A stretch of 64,000 nucleotides of DNA from Bradyrhizobium sp. CSA112 (GCF_029051645.1 NZ_JAACFS010000001.1:372001-436000); one strand, 5' to 3'. Positions 43,144 to 51,736 are shown, counted from the first letter of the stretch. Program-made: numbers and translations. Notes: generated by a model not told the origin, from the letters alone.

Positions 43144-44085
43144 TCACAGATCGAGCGTAACGCTGACGCGGGCGCGCGACACGCACAGCATCAGTCGATC
43201 CTGCCGCTTTGATGTCGGCAGCACCTTGTCGCGATGCAGAACCAGGCCATCGCGATATCCGCACTCGCAGGAACCGCAGACGCCCATTTCGCAGGATGAC
43301 GGCATTGCGAAATCGTTGTCACGCAAGACGTCGAGCAGTGACTTGTCGGCAGGCACGAGAAATCGGTGGCCCGTCGACGCAACCGTCACTTCGAACGGCT
43401 CGGGCTTGAAGTTCTCGTCGACCGTCATTTGAAAGACTTCGCCGTGAACGTGATCTTCAGGCCACGCGCTCAAAGCCGAGTGCACGGCATCCAGAAGCCT
43501 TTGCGGCCCGCAGATGTAGGCATGCGTATCCTCGTCGTAGGGGCCGATGGCTGCCGGATCAAAACGGGGCCCACTTGCGGAGAACCAGCATTGCAGGCTC
43601 GGCCCGCAAATGTCCCTGAGTTCGACGAGCAGCGGTGCCTCGGATGCCGACCGTGCGCAATAATGCAGGGTAAAATCCTTGCCCCAGCGCTTCAAGGTTC
43701 GGGCCATCGGCAGCAAAGGCGTGATGCCAATGCCGCCGGCGATGAGAACATAGCGCTCACCTTTGCCGTTCAGCGGAAGATTATTTCGCGGCGTGGAGAT
43801 ATGCACTTCACTGCCTTCACGCAGGTTCTCGTGGGCCCAAACCGATCCTCCGCGACCCGTCGCCTCGCGTTTAATGGCAATCTCGTACCTGGAGCGGTCG
43901 TCGGGATCGCCGCACAACGAGTATTGCCGCACACGGCCGTCCGGCACGCGCAGATCCACATGTGCGCCGGCGGACCATTCCGGAAGAACTGGTCGAAGTG
44001 GATGAACCAGTTGCATATGCAGAACATCTGGCGTTGTGAACCGCATCTTCTCGACACGCAGCTTCATGATGAGACGTGCGGTCAT
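43144..44085 (-). CDS. PDR/VanB-type ferredoxin reductase (flavin plus 2Fe-2S)
   Basis: A 313-residue electron-transfer protein: flavin domain (RQYSLCGDP, RYEIAIKREATGRGGS), NAD domain (VLIAGGIGITPLLPMARTL), and a C-terminal plant-type 2Fe-2S domain with cysteines CEMGVCGSCECG and MLCVSRA. It normally feeds a Rieske oxygenase, but none is in the window. Its start overlaps the MOSC gene stop by ATGA, so MOSC is the likely partner: MOSC proteins linked to such reductases reduce N-hydroxylated compounds. Transcribed with the MHS permease operon. Confidence 0.92.
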   Translation of the reverse strand: MTARLIMKLRVEKMRFTTPDVLHMQLVHPLRPVLPEWSAGAHVDLRVPDGRVRQYSLCGDPDDRSRYEIAIKREATGRGGSVWAHENLREGSEVHISTPRNNLPLNGKGERYVLIAGGIGITPLLPMARTLKRWGKDFTLHYCARSASEAPLLVELRDICGPSLQCWFSASGPRFDPAAIGPYDEDTHAYICGPQRLLDAVHSALSAWPEDHVHGEVFQMTVDENFKPEPFEVTVASTGHRFLVPADKSLLDVLRDNDFAMPSSCEMGVCGSCECGYRDGLVLHRDKVLPTSKRQDRLMLCVSRARVSVTLDL

Positions 44086-44666
44086 TGGCCCAGCAACTCT
44101 ATGGCGTCGCCACGCCGAATGATGCCGCCGCGCTCGATGCCGCAATTCAGGCCAGAGCGATTGTAGAGCGGAAGGAATACCGGAAGCCCTAACAGTTCTT
44201 CGAGATATTTGCAGGGAAAATTCAACCGGCCGCCCCGCAAAATGACGTCTCCAACTCTAAATCGACGTCCAACCAGGTGATTGAGCGGAACGCCTGTCAC
44301 CGTCAGATTCCTCCGGTGATCGCCTGGCTCGAGCGTAATCGCCCCGCTCTGCAACGGGGGATCGTTGCGCGAAAGTGCGTCAAGCGCCTCCTGTTCGATG
44401 AGTGTCACTTCGCGGACGTCAGGCTTCGGCGAGTAAGTTCCGGTTCGCTCGTAATAGCGATCGCCAACGATCCCGCGACCGGCGACGCATTCGGCCTCTT
44501 GCAATTCCTCCATCTCGTAGCTGGCGCTGGGCGCGATATGGATGTGAAGCAGCTTTCCCCGCCATTGGGTTGCGCCGCCAGCTTTCCTGGCAGCAACGGA
44601 CCCGGCGGGATGCTCAAATGCCTCGACCATACTGGGTGGCGGCCGATCGATCGGATGGACATTCAC
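44082..44666 (-). CDS. MOSC domain protein
   Basis: A 194-residue protein with a molybdenum-cofactor sulfurase C-terminal (MOSC) domain: GRGIVGDRYY, DVREVTLIEQEALDAL, RRNLTVTGVPLNHLVGRRFR, and the conserved cysteine near the end in RSGLNCGIERGG that would bind molybdenum. MOSC proteins handle molybdopterin sulfur or act as molybdoenzymes on N-oxygenated substrates. Directly coupled to the 2Fe-2S reductase, which fits a two-component reductase. It could alternatively service the molybdenum hydroxylase at 55483. Confidence 0.9.
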   Translation of the reverse strand: MNVHPIDRPPPSMVEAFEHPAGSVAARKAGGATQWRGKLLHIHIAPSASYEMEELQEAECVAGRGIVGDRYYERTGTYSPKPDVREVTLIEQEALDALSRNDPPLQSGAITLEPGDHRRNLTVTGVPLNHLVGRRFRVGDVILRGGRLNFPCKYLEELLGLPVFLPLYNRSGLNCGIERGGIIRRGDAIELLGQ

Positions 44667-44670
44667 GTGA

Positions 44671-45060
44671 TTATCCTTTCGTGCGCAGCGCTATCGCTTC
44701 GACTTCAACCAGCGCGTCTTTTGGCAAACGTGCGACTTCGATGGTCGAGCGCGCAGGCGGCATATCGCTGAAGAACTCGGCGTAGATTCCGTTCATAACG
44801 GCGAAGTCGCTCATGTTTTTGAGGAATACGGTCGTCTTCAGGACACTTTCGAAAGAGGCGCCGCCGGCTTCCAGAACGGCCGACAGGTTCGCGAGCGACT
44901 GCCGCGTCTGCTGCTCGATACCGTCAGGAATACTTCCGGAAACCGCGTCGATCGGCAATTGCCCGGACGCAAACACGAATTGTTCTGTATGCGTTGCCTG
45001 CGAGTAGGGACCGGCCGCCGGTGCCGCTTTGGCGGTGCTGACGATAGATTTCGCGCTCAT
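44671..45060 (-). CDS. RidA family protein (enamine/imine deaminase)
   Basis: A 129-residue YjgF/RidA homologue. The active-site arginine lies in PPARSTIEVARLPKDALVEV, with the N-terminal AAPAAGPYSQA typical of the family. RidA proteins hydrolyse reactive 2-aminoacrylate-type enamines; relatives inside pyrimidine and heterocycle operons (RutC-like) act on aminoacrylate intermediates. Start has AGGAG five bases upstream. In the operon MHS permease, DJ-1, RidA, MOSC, reductase. Confidence 0.94.
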   Translation of the reverse strand: MSAKSIVSTAKAAPAAGPYSQATHTEQFVFASGQLPIDAVSGSIPDGIEQQTRQSLANLSAVLEAGGASFESVLKTTVFLKNMSDFAVMNGIYAEFFSDMPPARSTIEVARLPKDALVEVEAIALRTKG

Positions 45061-45068
45061 CGTGTCTC

Positions 45069-45710
45069 CTATTGACTGGTGAATGTGGTTTGTCCTGCGA
45101 GGAATGCTTCAGCGTTCCTGTTGGCTTCCCGGGCGCGCTGATACTCCAGAATGCGAGCGGTCTCATTAGCTACCTGTTCGCCGAGCATGCTTCCCAGGAT
45201 ATGAAGTGTCGTATCGATACAGAGCGCGACGCCGCCTCCGGTCACAACTGCGCCTGTATCGACGATCGGCGCTTCGCGGACATCGATCCGTGGATACATG
45301 TCGCGCATTCGCGCGAGCGGCGAAACCTCGGGAGGGACAACGGATCGTTTGGTCGTGGCCGTCGCATCGTCGAGAACGCCACTCGCCGCCAGGATCATGG
45401 CGCCCGTACATACCGACGCCACCTTGCCCGACGCGTGGATGCGCCGAATGTACTCAAGCGTTGCGAAAGATCGCGACTGATCCTCCCAGCCCGGACCGCC
45501 TGTCACGATGACAATGTCGCAGACCGGCGCATCCTCCACTCCGAACTGCGCGACGACGTTGAGCCCATTTGACAATCGGACGACCCCCGCCTTTGGCGCG
45601 ATGGTGCAGATTTCAATCTGCGGAGCTATTCGACGTGCCATGGAAAGCACGCCGAAAGTTGCAAGATCGATCGGTTCAACACCGTCGTAGATGAATATTC
45701 CGAACAGCAT
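45069..45710 (-). CDS. DJ-1/PfpI family protein, isonitrile hydratase-like
   Basis: A 213-residue DJ-1 superfamily protein with the nucleophile-elbow cysteine in VCTGAMILAASGVLD and the N-terminal acid in FDGVEPID-like IYDGVEPIDL. No AraC DNA-binding domain follows, so it is an enzyme of the isonitrile-hydratase/ThiJ group rather than a regulator. Isonitrile hydratase adds water to N-substituted isonitriles. Between RidA (8 bases) and the permease (17 bases) in one operon; the substrate is not known. Confidence 0.88.
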   Translation of the reverse strand: MLFGIFIYDGVEPIDLATFGVLSMARRIAPQIEICTIAPKAGVVRLSNGLNVVAQFGVEDAPVCDIVIVTGGPGWEDQSRSFATLEYIRRIHASGKVASVCTGAMILAASGVLDDATATTKRSVVPPEVSPLARMRDMYPRIDVREAPIVDTGAVVTGGGVALCIDTTLHILGSMLGEQVANETARILEYQRAREANRNAEAFLAGQTTFTSQ

Positions 45711-45727
45711 ATTGAACCGATTTTGCT

Positions 45728-47035
45728 TCAGCCGATAAGGGCTTCGTCCTTCGTTTCCCGGGCGGCAAGCGCGGCCCCCAGCGTAATGAGTGCAATCCCG
45801 ATCATCATGACCGAGACGCCCGCTGTTCCACCGAAATACCCGACGAGTGCCGTTGCGATGATCGGCGAGAAGCCGCCGCCAATCGCCGCCGCGACCTGGA
45901 ATCCGAAGGAAGCGCCGCTATAGCGCACGCGCGGACCAAACAATTCAGGGAAATAGGTAGACTCCAATCCGAACATCATGCCGTGGCCGAAATTCATCGC
46001 GATGATGATTGCAGTTGTCACCATGGCAACGCTTTTCGTCTCCAGCATCCAGAACAGGGGGAATGCAAAGGCCATCGTGAAGATCGCACCCAATATGAAG
46101 AGCAGGCGACGGCCGATCTTGTCCGATAGCCAGCCAAACATCGGCAATGTGATTAGTTCGAACAGCGCAGCATACATGACGGAATCGAGCAGCAATTGCT
46201 TGGGCAGAGCCAGCTTCGTGGTCGCGTATACGACGACGAAGACCGTCAGCATGTAAACCCACGACACTTCCGATAGCTTCAGGCCCACGGCGATCAGGAA
46301 CGTCTTGAAGTTCTTGCCGACGGCTTCCCCAACTGGGTTCTTCGAGAACGATTCAGTGGCCTTCATTTGCTCGAAGACCGGTGTCTCCGGGACCCTGGAA
46401 CGAATGAATGTACCGAGCGCCAGCAGAACGATGCTGGCAAGGAATGGAATACGCCAGCCCCACGACTGAAAGTCGGCTTCAGGAAGTTTCGTCGCAAGCG
46501 CGAAGACCAGTGTTGCAAGCACCAATCCGATCGGAAATCCGATCTGAACGAAGCTGCCGTAGAATCCGCGTTTGTCGGCCGGGGAGTGCTCGATAACCAT
46601 CAGGGAAGCGCCGCCCCATTCGCCTCCAAGGCCGATGCCCTGAATAATGCGCAACAGAATGAGAAGGATGGGAGCGAGCACACCGATGGATGCGTAGTTG
46701 GGAAGCAGACCTATGCAGAATGTACTCAGCCCCATGATGAACATGGTCAACACGAGCATGGATTTGCGCCCGAGGCGATCGCCGAAATGCCCGAACAATG
46801 CGCCGCCGAGCGGACGTGCCAGAAAGCCCACAGCATAGGTGCCGAGCGCCGCCAACGTCCCGGCCAGCGGATCGATGGTCGGAAAGAACGCCTTGTTGAA
46901 TACGAGCGCTGCTGCGGTCGCGTAAATCAGGAAATCGTACCACTCGATGATGGTGCCGACGCTGCTCGCAAATACGATCGATCGCATTTTCGAGCCGGCC
47001 GTCCGCGTGTCAGTCATGGTCGCAGCTATGCTCAT
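45728..47035 (-). CDS. MFS transporter, metabolite:H+ symporter (MHS) family
   Basis: A 435-residue inner-membrane symporter with twelve hydrophobic segments. MHS hallmarks: TIIEWYDFLIYATAAALVF in the first helix, GHFGDRLGRKSML between helices 2 and 3, IIQGIGLGGEWGGA in helix 4, and SDKIGRR in the second half. The family imports carboxylates, betaines and similar small solutes. Start ATG at 47035 has AGGAG six bases upstream. First gene of a five-gene operon behind the sigma-54 site at 47103, so it probably takes up the compound the operon degrades. Confidence 0.94.
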   Translation of the reverse strand: MSIAATMTDTRTAGSKMRSIVFASSVGTIIEWYDFLIYATAAALVFNKAFFPTIDPLAGTLAALGTYAVGFLARPLGGALFGHFGDRLGRKSMLVLTMFIMGLSTFCIGLLPNYASIGVLAPILLILLRIIQGIGLGGEWGGASLMVIEHSPADKRGFYGSFVQIGFPIGLVLATLVFALATKLPEADFQSWGWRIPFLASIVLLALGTFIRSRVPETPVFEQMKATESFSKNPVGEAVGKNFKTFLIAVGLKLSEVSWVYMLTVFVVVYATTKLALPKQLLLDSVMYAALFELITLPMFGWLSDKIGRRLLFILGAIFTMAFAFPLFWMLETKSVAMVTTAIIIAMNFGHGMMFGLESTYFPELFGPRVRYSGASFGFQVAAAIGGGFSPIIATALVGYFGGTAGVSVMMIGIALITLGAALAARETKDEALIG

Positions 47036-47067
47036 TTCCCACTCCTGGTTAAAAGCCAGAGGAACAA

Positions 47068-47083
47068 TTCCTCTTAAGAGGAA
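47068..47083. promoter_or_regulatory. Perfect 16-bp palindrome in the MHS operon leader
   Basis: TTCCTCTTAAGAGGAA is fully self-complementary and is preceded by GAGGAA-CAA, giving a further overlapping hairpin (47059-47073). It falls about 10 to 25 bases after the predicted transcription start of the sigma-54 promoter, a repressor-type position; the XRE-cupin protein next door is a candidate binder. Confidence 0.6.
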
Positions 47084-47102
47084 GCTTTTCCAAAATAGTG
47101 GA

Positions 47103-47118
47103 TGCAAGCCGCGTGCCG
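47103..47118 (-). promoter_or_regulatory. Sigma-54 (-24/-12) promoter of the MHS permease operon
   Basis: Minus strand CGGCACGCGGCTTGCA: a single mismatch (position 1) to TGGCACG-N4-TTGCW. Predicted start near 47092, 57 bases before the permease ATG. Confidence 0.65.
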
Positions 47119-47349
47119 GGATTTCCGGGAAAACCAGCCGGGCTTTTTCACGGCGGCCGGTCCGATGATCAGTTTTGATGCTACGAATGCTTAAAAATGG
47201 CGCATGATTCGGACCCGGCTCCCGAAGCCGGCCGCAGCGGCCCTAGCGATGAATGTGGTGGGCTTTGCCGAGCGTGCGGCGCCGACGTCGCGCCAGATCG
47301 AGGCGTGCTTCCGACCTTATAGTGGAGCAATTTCTACTGGAGTGGATTG

Positions 47350-47937
47350 CTATCGCACCTTCGAGGTGTCGATCACCAGGAAATACTCACACTGGGTTTT
47401 GCCCAGGTTCAGGAACGAGTGGTCGGCGTCTGCCTGGAAGTACAGCGAATCTCCCTGATTCAGCGTTACACGCTGATCACCGATCGTTACGCGTATGCGG
47501 CCGCGCAGAACGTAGATGTATTCCTCGACACCGCGGCGATGAGCAACGAAATTCCCGGTTTCGGCCTCCGGTGGAAGCGTATTGAGCACCCAGTCGATGC
47601 CACGTCCCGGTAGCACCGGCGAAATACATCTGCGCAGAAAGCCGGTTTCATCGTCTCGCAGAACGGGCTGGCGCCCGGCCGGTATGTGAACGATCTCGCG
47701 TTCAACCGCCGGGGCCATCAACTGGGAAAACGTGACGCCCAGCGCCTCCGCCAGCTTTGACAGGATTACGGTCGAAGGGACCGTCTCGCAGCGTTCGATT
47801 TTGGATATCATCGACCGGCTCACGCCGGATGCGTCAGCGAGCATTTCGAGTGAGAAATGGTTCTTTTTACGAAAATGACGAATCTCGTCGGCCAAGACCG
47901 AAAGCTGAGAATTGTCGGGGCCATTATCAGTGTTCAA
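47350..47937 (-). CDS. XRE-family regulator with cupin sensor domain
   Basis: A 195-residue regulator: helix-turn-helix at about residues 16-70 (LADEIRHFRKKNHFSLEMLA, then DASGVSRSMISKIERCETVP) and a C-terminal cupin (GVEEYIYVLRGRIRVTIGDQ, NQGDSLYFQADADHSF). The open frame extends to 48168, but the extra residues look non-coding; a TTG at 47937 with AAGGGA eight bases upstream gives the usual length. Homologues such as PuuR-like proteins sense small amines or carboxylates. It is placed between the MHS operon and the divergent ABC transporter and may control either or both. Confidence 0.88.
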   Translation of the reverse strand: MNTDNGPDNSQLSVLADEIRHFRKKNHFSLEMLADASGVSRSMISKIERCETVPSTVILSKLAEALGVTFSQLMAPAVEREIVHIPAGRQPVLRDDETGFLRRCISPVLPGRGIDWVLNTLPPEAETGNFVAHRRGVEEYIYVLRGRIRVTIGDQRVTLNQGDSLYFQADADHSFLNLGKTQCEYFLVIDTSKVR

Positions 47938-47999
47938 AGTCGCGAATCCCTTGCGCCTATGTAGCCCCTTTTTAGAAGGTTTTGAGGCGTTCGAGCAAT

Positions 48000-48027
48000 C
48001 GCTGTAGACGACTTGCGATCTACGGCG
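48000..48027. promoter_or_regulatory. Inverted repeat upstream of the peptide-type ABC operon
   Basis: CGCTGTAGA and TCTACGGCG, nine-base arms with one mismatch around ten bases. It lies about 140 bases before the -24 element at 48163, where enhancer-binding activators of sigma-54 usually bind, and just upstream of the XRE gene. Confidence 0.45.
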
Positions 48028-48162
48028 AGAGGCTCGCGCGGAGCTGCGAGCGATGGCGATTGCCAGTTGCGCCGATTTATGGCCGTTCACTCCGTGGGGG
48101 TCAGAGCGATGAACGCATCGCAAGAAAGCGCGTGGTTGCCAGTTCGAATTATCATAGCCGGT

Positions 48163-48178
48163 TGGCATATCCCTTGCT
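48163..48178 (+). promoter_or_regulatory. Sigma-54 (-24/-12) promoter of the ABC transporter operon
   Basis: TGGCATATCCCTTGCT: -24 TGGCA and -12 TTGCT exact, mismatches only at positions 6 and 7. Predicted start near 48189, 42 bases before the ATG at 48231. Confidence 0.7.
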
Positions 48179-48230
48179 TTAAGTTGATGTTCTCATTCAG
48201 AAAACAACTTGGCAAAACAGGGAAAGTCCG

Positions 48231-49847
48231 ATGAGCGTTACAGGATCCAGGCGTCTGCTTATGGTGGTTGCCTCCATCGCGTTTTCACTGGCTGCTGGAT
48301 CGGTGCAGGCACAAACGCGCGCCGAAACGTTGCGCTATGTGACCGGGGCATCGGTCAACACTCTTGACCCGAATATTCCGGGTTCGACCCGCGAAGCGTT
48401 TGCGGTAAGTCTCAGTACCTACGACCGGCTGGTTTCCTTCGGCCGCAAACAACTCAATGGTAAATGGGTGTTTGATCTCGGCAAGATCACAGGGGAGTTG
48501 GCGGAATCCTACGACGTCAGCCCGGACGGGTTGAAGATGACATTCCGCCTGCGCAAGGACGCCAAGTTCCAGGACGGCACGCCGGTCACGGCGGAAGACG
48601 TCAAATGGTCGCTCGACCGGGTCGTCACGGCGCCGGTCCTCGGCAAGGCACAGCTCCTCACGGGATCGATGACATCGGCCGACCAGTTCAAGGTGATCGA
48701 TCCCCTGACCATCGAGGTGACGCTGCCGAAGCCGGACAAGCTTGCCCTGCCCAATCTCGCCACCGTCTACCCGATCATCATCAACTCCAAGGTCGCCAAG
48801 GCCCATGCGACTGCAGACGATCCCTGGGCATTGGCATGGTTGAAAGAGAACACGGCCGGTAGCGGCGCCTATAGAATCGAAACGTTCAAGCCGGGCGAGC
48901 AGGTGATCATGGCCCGCAACACGGCATGGAATCGCGGCACCGCCGACAAGTCGGCGTTCTTCAAGCGCGTCATCGTGCAGTCGGTGCCGGAGCCTGCGAC
49001 TCGCGCCAACCTTGTCGAGCGCGGCGATGCCGATCTCGTCATCGATCTGCAGGCGAGTGACGTCCAGTCGCTCGAGGCAAAGGGCAAGCTGAAGGTGACA
49101 TCGACGCCCCAATATAACGCCGTCACGTTCGTCTCGATGAACAACCAGATTCCGCCGTTCGACAACGCCAATGTGCGTCGCGCCGTCGCCTTTGCGTTGC
49201 CCTACGAAGACATGTTCAAGGCGGCGTTGTTTGGCCGCGGATCGCCGCTGTTCGGCGCGACTTGGGCGGATGGCAAGCCATCGAGCGGCGCCTATCCGAT
49301 CCCGCAGCCGGTGAAGCTCGACCTTGAGAAGGCCAGGGAATATCTGAAGGCGGCAGGCATGCCTGACGGCTTCTCAACCACGTTCAGCTTCAATGTCGGC
49401 CAGGCTTCGACCGCTGAACCGATGGCGGCCCTGGTGAAGGAATCGCTGGCCAAGATCGGCATCAAGGTCGATATCCAGAAGCTTCCGGACGCCCAGATGT
49501 CGACGCAGATCAATGAGAAGAAGCTTCCCTTCTTCACCGAGGGCATCGTCGCCTGGCTGCCGTCGACCGATTACTTCTACCGCAACTTCTATACCGGCAA
49601 TCAGCGCTGGAACTACTCATCGATCAACAATCCGGAACTGGTGGAGATCGCGCAGAAAGCCCGTTTCGAACCCGATGCGGCCAAGTACGAGGAAGACGGC
49701 ATCAAGCTCAACGCCATCCATTTCAGCGAGATACCGCAGATACCGCTCTGGCAGCCCAGCCAGGACGCCGTGATGGCGTCCTCGGTCGAAGGCTACACTT
49801 ACCAGTTCCACCGCCAGGTCGATTATCGCGATCTCAATCGCAAGTAA
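48231..49847 (+). CDS. ABC transporter substrate-binding protein, peptide/opine/nickel (DppA-like) family
   Basis: A 538-residue periplasmic protein with a signal peptide (basic start MSVTGSRRLL, hydrophobic core to about residue 22, cut near SVQAQ). The family 5 signature appears at YDVSPDGLKMTFRLRKDAKF and DGTPVTAEDVKWSLDR. Pocket residues do not reveal the ligand; members bind peptides, opines, glutathione and other amides. First gene of a four-gene transporter operon behind a sigma-54 promoter, 12 bases before the permease gene, without the usual intercistronic hairpin. Confidence 0.94.
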   Translation: MSVTGSRRLLMVVASIAFSLAAGSVQAQTRAETLRYVTGASVNTLDPNIPGSTREAFAVSLSTYDRLVSFGRKQLNGKWVFDLGKITGELAESYDVSPDGLKMTFRLRKDAKFQDGTPVTAEDVKWSLDRVVTAPVLGKAQLLTGSMTSADQFKVIDPLTIEVTLPKPDKLALPNLATVYPIIINSKVAKAHATADDPWALAWLKENTAGSGAYRIETFKPGEQVIMARNTAWNRGTADKSAFFKRVIVQSVPEPATRANLVERGDADLVIDLQASDVQSLEAKGKLKVTSTPQYNAVTFVSMNNQIPPFDNANVRRAVAFALPYEDMFKAALFGRGSPLFGATWADGKPSSGAYPIPQPVKLDLEKAREYLKAAGMPDGFSTTFSFNVGQASTAEPMAALVKESLAKIGIKVDIQKLPDAQMSTQINEKKLPFFTEGIVAWLPSTDYFYRNFYTGNQRWNYSSINNPELVEIAQKARFEPDAAKYEEDGIKLNAIHFSEIPQIPLWQPSQDAVMASSVEGYTYQFHRQVDYRDLNRK

Positions 49848-49859
49848 CCGGTAGGTCCG

Positions 49860-50891
49860 ATGGCTGCCCTTGGAGCAACGGTGATACGGGCGGGCAGGCG
49901 CTTCCTGTCCTCGCTGCCGGCGCTCTTTGGCGTGCTCGTCTTCACCTTCCTGCTGATGCGGGTGTTGCCGGGCGATCCCGCGGTGTTCTTCGCTTCGGGC
50001 CCGAATGCCGGCAAGGAGGAGATCGAGGTCATCCGCAAGCAGATGGGCCTCAACAAGCCAGTGCCGGAACAATTGATGCTGTATCTCTATGACGTCGGCA
50101 GCGGCAATCTCGGCAGATCGATGATGACCGGCCAGTTGGTTACCAAGGATCTCCGCGAGCGGCTGCCGGCTTCGCTGGAGCTCACCTTGACGGCACTGCT
50201 GATCGCGTTGCTGTCGGCGGTGCCGCTCGGGGTGCTGGCGGCACTGAGACCGGGCTCCATCATCGACCATGGCGTGCGGTTTTTCTGCGCGCTCGGCGTC
50301 TGCGTACCGACGTTCGTCTCGGGCCTGTTGCTGATCTATGTCTTCTATTACCTGCTCGGGCTCGCGCCCGACCCGACCGGCCGGGTCGATATCTTCGCGT
50401 CACTGCCGCCAAGGCAGACGGGCTTCCTGTTGATTGATTTCCTGCTCGCAGGCGATTTCGATGGATGGTGGGCCGCCTTCAGGCAACTGATCTTGCCGGC
50501 GCTGAGCATGGCACTGTTCGTGGTGGCGCCACTGGCGCGCATCACGCGGGCCTCGATGCTGGTCTCGCTTGGCAGCGATTTCGTTCGCACCGCGCATTCC
50601 CTTGGTCTTCCCTGGTGGCAGGTCGTCGTCACCTATGCGCTGCGCAACGCCATCCTGCCGGTCATCACCATCGCAGGCATCGTGTTCTCGACCATGCTCG
50701 GCGCCAATGTCCTGGTGGAGAAGGTGTTCTCCTGGCCGGGTGTTGCCTCCTACGCGCTCGACGCGTTGCTGTCGTCCGATTATGCGCCGGTGCAGGGATT
50801 TGTACTGCTGATGGCCACCGTGTTTGTGATCGTCAATCTGCTGGTGGATATCCTTTACGGTGTCGCCGATCCACGGGTGACAATCGGATGA
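49860..50891 (+). CDS. ABC transporter permease, DppB-like
   Basis: A 343-residue inner-membrane permease. The N-terminal part has the DppB pattern: one helix, then GDPAVFFASGPNAGKEEIEV and a periplasmic loop before the permease core; the EAA loop reads FVRTAHSLGLPWWQVVVTYA. Six predicted membrane segments. Its stop overlaps the DppC-like start by four bases. Confidence 0.95.
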   Translation: MAALGATVIRAGRRFLSSLPALFGVLVFTFLLMRVLPGDPAVFFASGPNAGKEEIEVIRKQMGLNKPVPEQLMLYLYDVGSGNLGRSMMTGQLVTKDLRERLPASLELTLTALLIALLSAVPLGVLAALRPGSIIDHGVRFFCALGVCVPTFVSGLLLIYVFYYLLGLAPDPTGRVDIFASLPPRQTGFLLIDFLLAGDFDGWWAAFRQLILPALSMALFVVAPLARITRASMLVSLGSDFVRTAHSLGLPWWQVVVTYALRNAILPVITIAGIVFSTMLGANVLVEKVFSWPGVASYALDALLSSDYAPVQGFVLLMATVFVIVNLLVDILYGVADPRVTIG

Positions 50892-51736
50892 CCTCAGCGA
50901 CGCTTCGCCATGCCGGCTGGATTCTGCGCGGCAACCCGCTCACCGCCGTTGCCGCTGCCGGCGTCTTCCTGCTCGCGCTGATCGCGATTTTCGGGCCGTG
51001 GATCGTGCCGTATGACCCGATCGTCTCGAACGTGTCGCAAGCCCTGATGCCGCCGAGTGCGGCACACATCGCCGGCACCGATCAGCTCGGCCGCGACGTG
51101 TTCAGCCGCCTTATCGTCGCGGCACGGCTCGATCTCGCCATCGCCGTCTCGGCGGTCGGAATCTCCTTTGCCATCGGCGCCGTGATCGGCGCGATCTGCG
51201 GCTATGCCGGCGGCCGGCTCGATCGCGGCGTCGGCCGCTTCGTCGATGTCGTGATGGCCTTTCCGCTTTTCGTGCTGGCAATGGCGATGGTCGCGGCGCT
51301 CGGCAACCGGGTCGAGAACATCGTCATCGCGACCGCCATCATCAATCTGCCGTTCTACATCCGCTTTGCGCGGGCGGAGGTGAATGTCCGCCGCAATGTC
51401 GGCTGGGTCGAAGCGGCGCGGGCCTGCGGCGATAGCCACCTCTCCGTGGTGCTGCGCTTCTTGCTACCGAACGTGCTGCCGGCCATGGCGGTGCAGATCT
51501 CGCTCAATCTCGGCTGGGCGATCCTCAATGCCGCCGGACTTTCCTTTATCGGCCTCGGCGTCAAGCCACCGACGCCGGAATGGGGCATCATGGTTGCGGA
51601 GGGCGCGCGCTTCATTTCCACCGGCAAATGGTGGCTGGTCGCCTTTCCTGGCCTGGCGTTGATGCTGACGGTGCTATGTTTCAACCTGCTCGGCGACGGG
51701 GTGCGCGATATTCTCGACCCCCGCATGCGAACATGA
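50888..51736 (+). CDS. ABC transporter permease, DppC-like
   Basis: A 282-residue permease: N-terminal helix FLLALIAIFGPWIVPYDP, then the family block HIAGTDQLGRDVFSRLIVAA and EAA loop WVEAARACGDSHLSVVLRFL. It forms the channel with the DppB-like protein. The ATG at 50888 overlaps the upstream stop, and its own stop overlaps the ATPase start (ATGA). Confidence 0.95.
   Translation: MTSATLRHAGWILRGNPLTAVAAAGVFLLALIAIFGPWIVPYDPIVSNVSQALMPPSAAHIAGTDQLGRDVFSRLIVAARLDLAIAVSAVGISFAIGAVIGAICGYAGGRLDRGVGRFVDVVMAFPLFVLAMAMVAALGNRVENIVIATAIINLPFYIRFARAEVNVRRNVGWVEAARACGDSHLSVVLRFLLPNVLPAMAVQISLNLGWAILNAAGLSFIGLGVKPPTPEWGIMVAEGARFISTGKWWLVAFPGLALMLTVLCFNLLGDGVRDILDPRMRT

Larger units (their letters stand above)
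47036..47349. other. Intergenic region between MHS operon and XRE regulator gene
   Basis: Carries the leader and promoter of the MHS operon (listed separately). The remaining 47120-47349, downstream of the XRE gene, contains GC-rich short hairpins such as GGCCGC-A-GCGGCC near 47231 and no gene that I can support. Confidence 0.5.
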
